A stretch of 64,000 nt of DNA, taken from assembly GCA_037954235.1 (NCBI GenBank), contig JBBMOA010000020.1:19872677-19936676 (forward strand). Reading direction: 5' to 3'. A program made the position numbers and the translations under genes. This document shows positions 36,280 to 49,426 of the stretch, in pieces; the first letter of the stretch is position 1; the number at the start of each line of letters is the position of its first letter. A model generated the notes under the pieces. It had not been told where the DNA came from, searched no databases, and was given only the letters and a program-made list of their open reading frames with translations. The DNA is from Aulostomus chinensis (Eukaryota; Chordata; Actinopteri; Syngnathiformes; Aulostomidae).

Positions 36280-37936
36280 TAAAAGAATCATGTGAAGAGA
36301 GAACACAGATAAGAGAATAGAACCGGAGTGTACATCACAAAACGGAAAAAAACAATTACATAAAAATGTTAAAAAGGGTAAAATACATTAAAGATTTTTA
36401 AAAAATGACAGTGCGTTTAAGAAAAGAAAAAAGAGAATGATATTAACATAAAATATTCTTCTCGGGGAAAAAAATGAACAAAAATGATAGAAAATCCTAG
36501 AAAAGCTCTCTTTTTTTCTTTTTTCTTTTTTTTTTTTACATCTCATTCGGTACATACATTGTTTGAGCTGATACACAACGAAGTGATTCCAAAGACGTGG
36601 ACTCTGGTGTAACGCAGTAAATTTCACTTTACCTCCAAAGAGATAGTGGGCATGAAAGTATAGATATTAAAACAATACCTCCAGCTAATATGAGTTTCAA
36701 TGTCTCAAATTTGTAATTAATTTTTGTATGATTCACTGACTCGGTGGCGTGTCCCTTACATTAGAGGCACATTAGACAGGCTCATGTATAGGCGCCTTGA
36801 TTTATGGCTCCAGTGTATCATATTTTCACACGACAAATGAAGGTCCTATGCATTCAAGCCCTCACCAAATGAGTTTACACAATGCCCATTAAGCTCATCG
36901 CCGGCAGGTAAATCTCTCTGCTTTTCACACTACACGGAGTTTGTATCCGTGGCAACATTTCCTTGCTGGCGGGGGGATGCGCGCTGACGGCGTAAGTGTG
37001 GGCAGATCACCAGAGACTGAAACGGCTGCTCAGCCCAACGTGAATGTGGATTAATAATTTAACAGTGCAGCTCCTCTAGATTTTCCCAACCTTATCAGAC
37101 CGACTGGATCAAGCTCTGATAGAGGTTGTGTGACTCTCGAAATATTTTATCCACCGTTATGCTGCCAAAAAATGTCAAATATGGTCTGTATAAAACGCGG
37201 GAGTGCAGGTGACATCATAATAACAAGTCAAACACTTATTTTTATTCCTGGCAGCGCTGAGTGAAGAGGAACACACACACATTTCAGCAGCACTGAGACT
37301 GTCTGGCCAGAATTTTGTTAAAGGTCTTTGAGATGTTCTGGAGCCGTCTTTGTACTCGTTGTTCTTCCTGTTTTTGAAAGGACACCATGGCCATTGTTGG
37401 AAATGTTCACCAGCATGCATCCTTTGGTTCTAGACAAACACAACCTGGACTATTTTCATCTGAGAGGTGAACTTCAAGAGATTCTTGTGTTCAGAAACTT
37501 GGTTCTGGTCTCCCTGTCTACCCATCCTGATGGAACCCAACCAAAATATTGGCATAAACATGTACGTTGCTGGCTTCGAACGGTTTTGATCTACATCAAA
37601 TAAACGCTACAGCAGCCTTCTGAAGAGACACCACAAGGTCATTGTTGAATTCCTCTCGCAGGATTGTGATTAGGGCTTTGTTCTCGTTCATAATCAGCAG
37701 AAAACTTCGAGCAGAATCCATGTAATAAAGCCAGCAGGAGGCCTGCAGTTCTTCCTTGTAGGACACATTATCTTCCCTTCAGCCTCACTTAATACGTGAC
37801 TCAGATATTAAGCAGTTGTCTGCACTAGTTTTGCTTTGTGTATTCGTTATGTAAAACACAACATTTTCACATTTAGTTGCAGATTCCAAGCTTTATGGGT
37901 GTGGTTCACACTCCCAGTGTGAAATCTGTTTTGGGT

Positions 37937-37939
<3 letters not shown>

Positions 37940-37999
<60 letters not shown>
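37940..37999. repeat. (TG)n microsatellite
   Basis: Thirty pure TG units. Confidence 0.97.
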
Positions 38000-38001
<2 letters not shown>

Positions 38002-38849
38002 CCAGATTGATGTCTGGACGGCAAAAAAAACAAACACACGGTGTGAAATTTTTCCAAAACTGACTGAAACCACATTTGGAGGCAGTTTGAACTCTGATTC
38101 CAGTCACATGTCTACTGCCGACGTCTGTCGTGGACGCTGGAATTAGAAGTGTCGTCCGCGTCACTCTTTACCTGTTTCTGCGTGGATGCCTAAACCAGAT
38201 GAAGACTGTGTCCTGATGGACAAAAACTACTAGAGGATTCTGACGTCGCCGAGTGAATTCTAAGCTTGGCGTGCCATCTATCATTATCATCATCAATGAT
38301 CCTGATCTTACATTGGTGAAGGCTTCCACGGAACATGGCAGTTTATCCGACCTGCGTTGACCGCATCTGCAGTTACTGTACTGATGCATATGTCATTACC
38401 GTAGCAACCCATATAGATAGGTTGGCAATGTCTGAACACAATAGACCCAACCTCATCACTTGCAAAGATTTAAGAAGCAAATCAGACCCCGCATTGCGAA
38501 CAAGACCTTAGAATCTGGGGAACTGGCGTCCAGGTTGTGCAGCAGTCTTTTGTGTTGCCTTCCAACATTCGGGCCGCAGGTTCTGGTCCTCATTTTGCCT
38601 CCAGCCTGGTTGGGTTGGTTGGAGGGGGACAGGAGGTGAAGCCCCTCACTCCACGTGAAAAGATGCAGCCTGCAACTCCACATGCGGTGAAGGGAGCGAG
38701 TGGTTGTCCGCGGTGCTCCTCATAAGCGCTAAATCAAGGACCAGGACACCAAACTGGAGAGAAAAACAAGGAGAATATACTGTACCAAAAAAAGGACAGA
38801 ATCCTGTGCTTTTTAACAATGTGACCCTCTTGTTGTTCCTCCTGTCCAG

Positions 38850-39027
38850 ATGGGGTTGCAGCGCTGGTGGGAGCAGGAGATCCCTGTAGACGGAACCATC
38901 AACAAAGGAGAACTCATGACGCACAACTTAACTGAGCTTGTGAAGCCCGAATCCTACGAGGTGCGACTCACCCCCATCACGCGCTTCGGAGAGGGTGACT
39001 CCACCATCCGGATTGTCACTTACAGTG
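38850..39027 (+). CDS. mdga2: mdga2 exon: fibronectin III domain, second half
   Basis: This 178-nt exon (phase 0 to phase 1, 59 codons) completes the FNIII domain. It opens with MGLQRWWEQEI; mammalian MDGA2 has AGQQRWWEQEI, so only the first few residues differ. The Met codon is internal, not a start. Later motifs are the sequon NLT at residues 26-28 and the FNIII strand segments SYEVRLTPITRFGEGD and STIRIVTYS. The acceptor is CTGTCCAG and the donor GTGAGT is consensus. The final G pairs with CT of the microexon to make Ala. Confidence 0.95.
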
Positions 39028-39820
39028 GTGAGTACTGATAAATGTTTTAGAGGACAGTGATCAGCCTGTTCCTGGTGCGGCATTTTGGCGCCCTCGTGTT
39101 TGGAGAATACTCTAGCCGAGACGCACTCTGGAGTCATCTTGTCATGCATGTGTTTGCACAGATGGAGGAATTACAGCTGCAGCTGCTAACGTTATCCCTC
39201 AGCTAACTGCCAAATACTGAATGAAACAAACCCCGGCTAAAGTTTGCTCAACAGCATTACAACACATGTTCATCTGCAACGATGGAGATCAAAAGTTCAC
39301 TCTTGTATCAGCAATCACGACCATGATCACAATGCATTATGTATGATATGTATGAGAAAGGACCAGGAGAAGTGAACTCATTAAAATAATTTGAATTGCA
39401 TCTAACAACGTCAGTCATCAAGAGACAGCTTGAAATCAACTCGCTCTGCTTTTTCACCAGTTTGAGCTAAATGAATGCTGATCAACTCGCTAATCATCTT
39501 CCTCCTCGTGACCTTTATTGCCTGAGTCAGGTCTATCCTGCACTGCGGCAAAGCCTGACTTTTCTTTGCATGAGAGATCATCATGATATCAAAGCATCAT
39601 ATGACTCAAACTTTCCATTCCGGCCACAAGATGCTTCACGTCATTTTCCTCCAAAACAACTTATTCCTGTTTGGTTCATTCTCATCTTTTTTTTTTTTTT
39701 TTTTTCTTTTTTTTTTTGCCACAAGATGGAATTTCTCTCGGGATGTTTGTACTGCAAATGTTTTGAAAGGTGTCTGACATTGCAAAGCCCCACATGACCC
39801 GTGAAGCAAAATTAAACCTG

Positions 39821-40508
39821 CTTAAAGCAAAACTACCCTCGTGAAAGAGGTCCTGGTGTTGTGAGCTCCCTCCCGCATCGCTTCTGTCTGCCCGCGGGGA
39901 GCAGAAAGAGCCAGTAACGTGTATTTAGCTTGAAGCTAATGGTGACTGACGGGTCAAAGCAGCAAAACTAGCCAAACACATCTGCCTATGAACTCTCAAG
40001 CACTTGGTGGCAGCGTCATCCTCATCTTCGTCACCCAGCCATGTGCTCAGTTACCCACTTTGATTTGAGCTAAAAACAAACCGTAACACGTGTCATCTGG
40101 CGCTACCGTGGATGAGCGCGAGCAAATTGCCTCGACTGAACATGTCAGCTGGTCACACCAGACTGGAAGGGTTTTCATTTGTTTGGTTTTTAGCTCAAAT
40201 TAAAGTTTTATATCGGACAATGCACTTGAGAGCTTGTAATCGTACATTTTTGAGCAGTTTGGCTGTTGTTGTTGTTGTTGGTTTTTTTTTGGTTTTTTTT
40301 GCTGCAACTGTTGTTAGCGAGAGTTATTCAAGCTCCTGTACTTAGCTTCAAGCTACATATATATGACTGGCTCTTTCTGCATACTGTTCAGTCACAAAGA
40401 GGTGATGCAAGAGAGAGGAAAACTTCTTTGTGTGGTGCTCAAAACACCTTTTTTTGAGTCCTTGTACAGCAAAAAAAAAAACACTTTTTGGGTGAAGTAT
40501 TGCTTTAT
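39821..40508. mobile_element. Candidate TTAA-type MITE
   Basis: The left end CTTAAAGCAAAACTACCCTC (39821-39840) pairs imperfectly with the right end GGGTGAAGTATTGCTTTAT (40490-40508), whose complement is ATAAAGCAATACTTCACCC. The interior has no coding capacity and includes (GTT)n near 40264-40280 and inverted AGCTTGAAGCTA/TAGCTTCAAGCTA words near 39928 and 40342. Moderate confidence only, because the left end is diverged. Confidence 0.4.
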
Positions 40509-42123
40509 TCTTACAGTAAGTGAACCATCACATCTTTTCGTTTGGTTGAGGCCGATTTTGAATCAACAGTAAAAGACTAGCAATCAGAAGGATATCATGG
40601 AGATGATCTGGTGCTGTGTGTCCTCACTGGCCTGGTCAGGCCAGTGAGAATACATCAACACACACAGTCTCTCTACATAAATAAACAGCAGCTGGCCTGT
40701 GGGACGGCATACTGGCTGAAATACAAAACCAACAGTGGTATCCACTCTAGACCCAGCAGTGCTTGCAAACACATGCACAGGTACTTGAAATGTGCATTTA
40801 CAGAAACAAACCTAACTGTTTTCTGTATCACCGGCTGCTGAGCTCTTCCCGAGTTGTGCTACTGCAGTTTTGAATAATTCAGTTTCACTGCAGTTTATTG
40901 GGACTGGTGAAATGGGGAAGAGAGCGAGAGAGAGAGAGAATTTCAATGCTGTTATTTTTGTAGTCATTTGAGATATTTTGTAGTCAGGCTAAACCTTGAG
41001 TTGAATTCAGCTGAATTGAATCAAAGGGAAATGAAAAGAATTGAGGCCAATTAAGACAGTGAGATGCAGAGAAGGAGAGATGGAGGCAGCCAAGTTTCTC
41101 GAAAAGGATGATACAGAGGAAACCAAGTTTTATTTTTATTTATTTTTTAAGGAATGAAAAGAGCCAATGCTGATGTGTGAATCGCCAGGCCAACGAGAGC
41201 CTGGACTAATTATCACTCCAGGGCTGCTCTGTACTCCCACACACAGCGTAGCGTCACTGTGGCTAATATAGGTCTGAACTGAAACCCCCCCCTGCTCTGA
41301 GAACGAGTCCCCAAAGACACTCTGACTGTTGGTTCAGGATCCTAAAATGCAGTCTAGGATCATCTCCATTATCGCCTCTCTGAGAGGAGCAGAGAGAGAC
41401 TGTAAGCATGGTTGAGGAGTTTCAGGTCAAGCAGCTGAAAGGAAAAAATGCCATTTAGATCAGATCTCAGGTCATATTTGGCTCTCACTTAATGATGTAT
41501 GGCAAAAAATAGAACACAAAAATCTATGTCTTACCATTTTTATATTAAAAAAATAGATTATATGAGCGTGTATGAACCAGTAATGTCATCACCTCCAACT
41601 GTCAATCAACCTTCAGCAATTAGCAGCATGTGGCTATGAGCTACGCTGCAATAGCTAGCTGGAGAGCGAAACAGTCTATAAGTGTGTCTTTAGCTGTGGG
41701 TCCCCCCCTGCTGTGGGAATTATCATTTTCAATTTTATTGAATCTGCTTGAGGGAGGAATTGATTTATTTCGATGGTCATTGGTATCTGTTGGTTTTGTC
41801 TCTTCAATTCATTTGAACGAGATGAATAACATGTGATGTACACATATCAGTAAAAAGCTTTGTAGGAAGGTTTTTGTCTTCTTCTTCTCCATTCTTACGT
41901 GTGTATTTTTGTTTATCCTGACATGTCTGATCGTAGTTGGAACACATGGCCTCTAAAATCAGCCGATGAGCACGTTTAGCAACCGTTTAGGCTAAACAGC
42001 CATTCTGATGCACATAAAGTCAACGGTAGCGGCTTCTCTGTGAGTTGGCAAGGAAACACTAAAGCAGTTCTAGTGTCCCCAGCTGTTGGATGAAGGATTG
42101 TTGTGTCACCCGGCTCCGCACGC

Positions 42124-42125
<2 letters not shown>

Positions 42126-42157
<32 letters not shown>
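42126..42157. repeat. (CA)n microsatellite
   Basis: Sixteen AC units. Confidence 0.93.
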
Positions 42158-42159
<2 letters not shown>

Positions 42160-43297
42160 TGAAATTCTGCTGCCTCGACAAACTCGGCATCTGTTAGGTG
42201 TTCCTTGTAACACCTCTCCCTCTCTCCAGTTCCCTCCAAGATGGAGGATTTAATATTTAAGCCTTCTGTCCACATTCTCAGTGACCTGGTAGAACACTCT
42301 TAATTTTCCATTTTTTAAGCAGCTCCTACAGCAGCATATACTATTAATATCCTGAGGGTAAAACCCACTAAATCCTCATCAAATACAGTCGTGTGCCTGA
42401 TGACCTCCGTCCCTTGCTCTGGCGAACGTGTCGGGCTGTTCACTATGATCCTCGTGCAATCCTCGATTACCTCGATTAAATACTATTTATTTACAGTTGC
42501 TGTTTGTCTTGGGATATACAGTATGTATGTGGTTTCTAACAGTGAGCCTTATTTCAGCACAGTATTTTTACGATGAATTAGACCATCTTTATTTGTATCG
42601 CAGCTCTTTTATTCTTGTACAAGAGAGGAAAAAGACAAAAAGAACATTTGATCACAATAGAAGCCTTTGAACTGAAGCAGTAGTGATGAGAAAAAAATGA
42701 AGAGTAAATTAGAAGGAGAGACTTTTTTTTTCTTTTTTTTTTTACATTGATGCTACATAATGAGAGAAAACATGCTGCGGTATTCACTTTTGCTCAAATA
42801 GAAGCAAACCTGGCAGACGGATCAATTTTGAAGCTGCGGGGAGCCAATCTGACTCCCAAAAAAAATGTAAAAATACAAATACGTAGAACAGCCCATGGCG
42901 GATTTGAACGGAGAAGTCTGAGTGAAGCCACGACGGAGGGAAGTGAAACAGTGTCCGCTTGCATACTTTTGAGATATTGTAATGATTCAGAACAGGTTGA
43001 AAGTCTGCGAAGTTTCCCTCCCATGTTTTTTTTTGTTGTTGTTGACTTTCACACCCACTCTTACCAAAAGCAGCAGTGTTCACCAGAATGAGGACTGCAT
43101 TTCCCATGAGCACCAGCACTTTTTAAAGTTGGGAAGACAGTCATCTGCCTGGTTCAGTCCGGCTAGAACATGTGCATTTATTTCGGAACTAAGTGGAAGA
43201 TGAACTCGACTTATCCCGTTCGTAGGATGTGTGCTAGCAAACATTGTGTCAGCAACATGAATAACATCTGAGCTACAGTTGCAGAATCCAGCTGCAT

Positions 43298-43838
43298 TTC
43301 CGTTACCCCTGGAACTGTGCAAAACCTAAATATCGCAATAAAAAATAACGGGTAATGGAAACACTTAAATTTCGAACAACCTCTCAAATATCACTTAAAA
43401 GTTTTTACGCTCTCCTGAGGTGGTTTTTCAGACGTGTCGCTATAAAAGAATATCGCAAATGTGCAATGGAAAAACACTTTTTTTTAAAAAAAAAATTTGC
43501 ATTTACAGGTCACCGGATGTGACACAGGGAGTGACGTTAAATCCCTTATTGATCCCATATTTGTGGCCGCCCCCAGACTTCGCCTTTGAACTATCAATCC
43601 CTGCCTCCGTTTTGTGATGAGAACGGGGGCAACAGCAGTAGTGACAACTGAATTAGCTGCTCCAAAATGCGAAATGTTTCTCCTCAAACTGGAGTCTCGC
43701 AGGATGAGATTTTATGAGAATTACGGCTTGTGCGCTAAACACCATTCAATAGAAACACCTGCAAATCGCAATTGTACTTGGTCGAAATTTTAGAAATATC
43801 GCTTTTATTTTGCAAAAAACTTTAACGGTTACGCAGCT
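43298..43838. mobile_element. Possible MITE with degenerate inverted ends
   Basis: The left segment CCGTTACCCCTGGAACTGTG and AATATCGCAATAAAA resembles the complement of the right segment AATATCGCTTTTATTTTGCA...AACGGTTACG. Words such as AATGGAAACAC, ATATCGCAA and GCAATGGAAAAACAC recur inside. I recognise the style of a fish MITE, but pairing is only approximate. Confidence 0.38.
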
Positions 43839-45392
43839 GCTGATTTGAACCCAGGCTATGTAGAAGAAGTGTAACCCGTAGAAGTGTAGGTTCCTGGGTC
43901 ATACATAGGCATCAGCGTTTTTATTGAACAGAACTGCGGATTTGAGTCACTCTGTTTAAGATTCCAAGACAATATAGTTTTGTTTTTTTTTAAGCTAATG
44001 CATCACTGTTGAAATTCACATCAGCACAAACAGTAAATGAATGCATCTGCTGCGGCGTGTTCAGTCTGCTCGGAGCCGTTGCTTCAACGTCGACCCACAC
44101 GATCGCTGTTTATAAGGTTAATAGCACGGCAACCTGCTATTTGTGGCAGAGTTATTGCATTATGATTGTTTCTGCGACTTCCGTGGTCTTTGACTAAGCT
44201 TTTAATGAGGAGGTAACACACTGCGAATCCCGACTGAGAGTTCTCAGTCACGAGTGAGGAACTACGCAGGGAGAAGATGCTGATTCGGTTCAGGTAGTTC
44301 AGGTGAAAGATAAGTTAGAAGGTTTGATTGTATTCAGCACTTCTTTTGTGAGTAAACACGTACACGCGGGCACGCACACACACACACACACTTAAGCTTA
44401 TTGATCTTAGCAGTGGACCACACTAGTAACAGGATCTCGGTGCTGGTTGTGGAATGGCAGCCATCTTTGAACCAAGAGTTTTTGGCTGCCGGTGCCTGTA
44501 ATTTGGTATAACACGCGGATTATGCCTCCGGTATCAAATGTCTGTTGATTACCCTGAGGGTGATTTGGTGTGTTTGTGTGTTTTTTAACAACTGGACACG
44601 GAATATTTACATGGAACACATCTCCGATAGCTGCTGAGTTAGTAAACACCTGTTATTAAGCGCAAGGGTGGCACGTTAGCTTTTAGCGCACTGTCCACAG
44701 TCCATCTGATTCCACTGCGAAATTCCCAGCTTTCAACTCACTCAGGGCAAATACCAGATGGAAAACAAACTGAAGGAGGAACTTTGCAAACACGTAAAAG
44801 ATCGTAGATGTTTTCAAAGGAAGTGAATGGACTTCCATGTGTATTGTTGGATTTCTGGACTCCTTAACACGCGTAACTGCTGTGTCAGTGCATGTCATGA
44901 CCACCAACAGCAAAGCTGAACGTAATGGAACAGTCCTGCTTCTTGGCTTCAGATGTTTATGTCCAAACACCATGAGCAGACACCCCCGCATCATATCTAG
45001 GTAACATCCTACACGTGACATCTCATAATTCAGGTTTTTTTTTGGTGTATTCAACACTTCTAGTTAGAGTTGCTGGGACATGGGAGCTACAGTCGTCTAA
45101 AGCAGACAGTGTAGCTACGACAACATCTAATCACTTCTACAAGTATCAGCCAGCATCACATCTTTAGCCAAAATGTTACAAAAGCAGTATTTTTTTTGTT
45201 TTTTTGTGTGTGCTTTTTGTTTTGTTTTGTTTTGTTTGGGTATATAGTGAGTAACGCTACAAGGGACCGTACTAGGCTGCTGTCATGTAGTTGAACATTT
45301 TTCACCACCTCTTTGCTTCAGCCCTGCTTACCATTTCAAACAAGTTCATCCATGCTGAAGTCCAGCAATGATTCATTTGTTCGCATCCATGT

Positions 45393-45395
<3 letters not shown>

Positions 45396-45451
<56 letters not shown>
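45396..45451. repeat. (CA)n microsatellite
   Basis: About 28 AC units. Confidence 0.96.
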
Positions 45452-45453
<2 letters not shown>

Positions 45454-47280
45454 ACGCAGGAACATGACACTCTTGGACATGGGCTGGGTGTGTGTGGGTG
45501 TGTTACCAGTGTGTTTACATGCTCACTGAGGGAGCACTGGCTTGATTGATGGGCCCAATAGAGTGATTTCGCTCGGGCTACTTTTGTCAGGGAGATGTGA
45601 GGGGAAGATTGCCGAATTACATTTACCCTGGCTGTTATTGTTCGGACTGAAGCTTGAAGCCGTGAAGCCGTCAAAGGCCTTCCTCGGGGCCCCATGGCAC
45701 CCACCCAGGCCCCCTAAACATGATGGATGGGAATCTTGGAGAGCACAGATTATATGAGGTCAGTAAAATTAGAAGCCAGGCTTCTGCTGTGTGTACGATG
45801 ACACTTGGCTGCAGCAGCGGAATTGTCTACTGCTTTGTAATACGGCTGCAGGCCAGTGGACAAGGAATCCTGCCAAGATGAAATCACTGTTTGTATCAGG
45901 GACGGCCTCTACGGATTCTGTCCTTTGGCGGTCAATGAGCTCAGTTTGTGTTTCAATCAAAATTAGGCAATTTGGACAGAAGGCATTCACGCATCATAGG
46001 TTTGTTTTGTCCTCTCATTTGGAAAAACAGAAAATCGGACGTGACCTGTTATGAGAGAAGTTTTCTACTGGATCACTTGATTATCACTTGGGGTGTTTAT
46101 CTCGACAACAGTCCTAAGTACATTTCAGCCTTGACCATTATTTTAGGCTTTGAGCTGGAAGTCATGCAGCTTCTGATGACTCCTCACATGAATGGCATCA
46201 CGCATCAGCTGCATCATATTTCTATCAAACATTCCGGTGGTTTCCTGGTTTCTGTATGGAATTCGTGCACATTGATTTGCAACAACCTCACTGGTGACAC
46301 CCATGCTTCGATTGTTTCCAACATAGCACCTATGTAACACATGAGCTCGTTTCACCACCAAAGAGAATGCAGAAGCGTGTTTCTGAACACTTTTTAGGAA
46401 AGAAATATGCAGTACAGTAACACAGTCTTCTTTTATACATGAGGTGCACAACCAAGTTTGTTCTGAGTCTCCCGAGCCATCATGTTGCACTGTAGTCAGT
46501 GTGTGTGTGTGTCTCTGTGTGTGTGTCTGTGTGTGACCTATATGAGACACGCTGGTGACAGATGTTAGCAAGCAAGAGTGTGAGTACTCAATGCAGGGTA
46601 CATCTCTGCAATCAGGATTGGCGCACCCTTTTCTTTTCAGTGGAAAATGCAATATTATGTAATTGTCTTGACAATTGCGGTCATGGGTGTAGGCACAGCC
46701 ATCACTCATTAACTACAGCTTAAAATGTTCTGATTGTCTGGCACGAAACATATGGTTTTGTCGCCAAAACCATGGGAAAAAAAAAAGTCTGGATTAGCTC
46801 ACTACCTGCTAAAAACAACCCATTTTGTTGCCTGAAAAACATGGATGCAAAGTTCTGAACGCCGAGTTCCTCTTGCGTCAGGACGGCGTGAGTTATCACA
46901 CTGATTATACTGCATTACTTTCTGCAGGAGTATCTACAAAATTATCATGAGAACAAGCCTCAGAGGTACACCTCGTTAAGTATACATACATTTACAGTTA
47001 AAAACATAAGTCTCTTTCTCTCTCCCTGTATTATGTTTGAATCCCAGTTTGTTTACACGTATCCAGTACCGTCATCCGTTGTAAAATTGGAAGTGAAATC
47101 ATGTGTGAGTGTGTTGGTTGTACAGCAAGTGTGTACATGCGCAGCAGTAGGGGAAGTAGCCTCTGGGCCTCCTATGTGCTCAGCTTGATTTCCTCGGTGG
47201 GGTTAAGAGACATTGCTTGAGCAGACACATTCATCTGGTCTGAGGCGTAGTGAGTCAGCCCGGGGAAACTGCAGGTGAAA

Positions 47281-47372
47281 ACAACAACAACAACAACAAA
47301 AAACTGACAACGAAACATATTTTCATAGAAATTGGCCTTGGAAGAAGAAGAAGAAGAAGAGGAGGAGGAGGG
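47281..47372 (+). repeat. (AAC)n and purine-rich GAA/GGA tract
   Basis: (AAC)n at 47281-47300 is followed, after 40 bp, by GAAGAAGAAGAAGAAGAGGA at 47342-47372. A G14 run follows at 47439. Confidence 0.85.
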
Positions 47373-48865
47373 AGCAGGAAGGATGGAGAGAGGTTGGAAG
47401 AGAGGAGAGTTACAGGAAGCAGTCAGCGAGTAGATGTTGGGGGGGGGGGGGGAGCTTGAAGAATATAGAGGTTTTCTGAGAAAACCGCAGCATCCGTTTC
47501 ACATCCCTGCAGGTGTGAGTTGTCATATAAAAACGTTTCTACGCAACAGTCCGGATGATGTGTAAAGTTTTCTTTGCAGCTCCTGCACAGCCCAGTGTAG
47601 GTTCAGGAGTGCTGGATGCAGGTATTTGTCAGGATCTGCTGCATGACAGGATGAAGTGTGTTCATCCCAAATGTGGCCCCCAATGGCCTCGCTTCAGCCC
47701 CCTGAATGTTTTATACGATTCAATTGGAAATGCAATGTTCCCTTCTCTCTCTGTGTATGAGCTTTTGTGTTTAGCGCTTTAAAGTGGACACACATTTCCA
47801 TAAACCACAACACAATAGGCACAAATCACTGTCTGAGTTTCAGCTTACAGCCTCTCAGTGTTTCTCCGGTCTTCAGTACATGTTTTCCTTTGTACGAATG
47901 ATTTGTTATTACTCACTTTAATTGGTTGGATTAAAATCAATTCCCCCCATGAACAGCCAGGTTTCATAAATCATGCTGCAACATAGTTTTGTGGTGGAGC
48001 TGATGTATCACATCTATTCAGCCCGTCAGCAATCGATCATGAAAACGCCCATGTATCTTCTTGACAGGTTAAATGGTATTTACTCTGCAAAAAGTGAAGT
48101 GCCGACTAACTGGCTTGTGGCAACTCGCCGTGATACCCTTGACCTTTCTGTGTTTGCTGCAGTGGCAGACTCTTAAATCATCAGTAAGGGAGGCATAGAA
48201 CGACAGATAGGTGGACAGAATATGGAAAAGAAGCCTGATATTAATGGAGTCGGCTCATCAGCGTTTGATCAAAAAGCCGCTGTAGAGATGGAGGCAAAAA
48301 CAAAGAATCAAGGATGTTACAGGAAAGTGATTAGCAGACACACTTGTGATTATTATTACTCCTTTTTCTGATTTATTGGCTTGTAGATGGAAGTATGAAA
48401 TAGGCTTAGCACTCTAAATGGAAGTCACCTTGGACAAGAACATCAGCAATGACAGTAAATGGCAATAATGATAAGCACTTGCGCTATAAGCTTATTAATG
48501 TGGTCGGGCCGGTCTTTCTAATCCCTCTGTCTTCTACATTTGATAAGCAGAGAACGACTGCTGTCACCTTTTCCACTCCAGCTCCTACAGATAGCTCTCG
48601 CTGCCTGCACAGTCATCATCACGCTGTGAGCCGCTGGAGTGTCAGCGGTCCCTGTTTGGGGTTTTTCTTTTTGCACAAAGGGTTTGATTAAATGGGTCTT
48701 AGCACCTGTGTCGTCTGGTCTGGACCATAATAGCAGGTGTGAAAGGTGACTCGGACCACCTTGGAACAGTTTGTTTCCTGCCTTTTTTTTTTTCTTTTCT
48801 TTTTTTTTTAACGAATGACAGTGAGTTGTGGCAAGAAGAAGGAAGAATTAAGTATTTAACTGACT

Positions 48866-49426
48866 GAAAGGAATCTGTCGATGCATGAATAGATGGATAG
48901 TTCACCCCAAAATGGAAATCTGAGTCTTATCTACTCACCCTCTTGCCAATGGAAATTTGGGAGACGTTTTGAAGTCCACAAAACCAAAAAAACTGCTGTA
49001 GTTTCACAGGAAAGGGTGTTGCTGTAATATTTCAAAGAATTGAAGTAAATGGAGACTTTTGGAATTTCCAAAAATGACCAAAAACCTCTCGGACGCCTTG
49101 TTTTTGAGGCTAAAAACATGCCGCCATTTTCTAAAAAAAAAAAAAAAAAAAAAAAAACTTGGCAAGCCGAGGTTCTAAGACACTTGGATTACTTCAGAGC
49201 ATTTTGTGGAGCATTTTGTGGTTTTATTACGTGTTTTATTTTCACAGTTAGTGATCCTTCACTTCAGTTGTTGGGGAGATTCCTGCAACACCTTCCTCTC
49301 CTGTGTTGCCTGTGAAACTCCAGCGGTGTTTTAGGAACGAAAATAAAATTTCACCTGACCTTCCATCGGCTTGAGGTTGGCTAGATAATGGCTGAATTTT
49401 CATCTTTGGGTGAACTATTCCTTTAA
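48866..49426. mobile_element. Nonautonomous DNA transposon (MITE), TTAA-type ends
   Basis: The right end GGGTGAACTATTCCTTTAA (49408-49426) is the inverse of TTAAAGGAATAGTTCACCC. The left end has the same words but with about 20 bp interposed: GAAAGGAAT at 48867-48875 and ATAGTTCACCCCAAAATGG at 48898-48916. Next to each end are CTGAGTCTTATCTACTCACC on the left and AATGGCTGAATTTTCATC on the right, which also pair. This is a familiar fish MITE architecture. An A24 run sits in the middle at 49133-49156. No transposase is encoded. Confidence 0.7.

Larger units (their letters stand above)
27588..38849 (+). other. mdga2: mdga2 intron inside the FNIII domain (11.3 kb)
   Basis: This phase-0 intron splits the FNIII domain. 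It holds C-run/(CA)n compound repeats at 28.3 and 28.7 kb, (GT)40 at 30.5 kb, a foldback element around 33.85-34.39 kb, (CA)n at 34.8 kb, (TA)n at 36.2 kb and (TG)n at 37.9 kb. The 31.3-33.8 kb part is AT-rich with no recognisable element. No coding exon was found. Confidence 0.8.

Noticed and set aside
38850..38852. ATG at the start of the second FNIII exon as a translation start
   Set aside because: The codon follows an acceptor and continues the FNIII frame from the previous exon. It is internal.
46143..46709. 188-codon open frame on the minus strand
   Set aside because: Contains an impure CA/TG stretch, no domain similarity, and is antisense within an intron with no promoter or splice support.
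47341..47455. Purine-rich GAA/GGA tract followed by a G run as a regulatory triplex element
   Set aside because: Simple-sequence explanation is enough; nothing links it to a promoter or exon.
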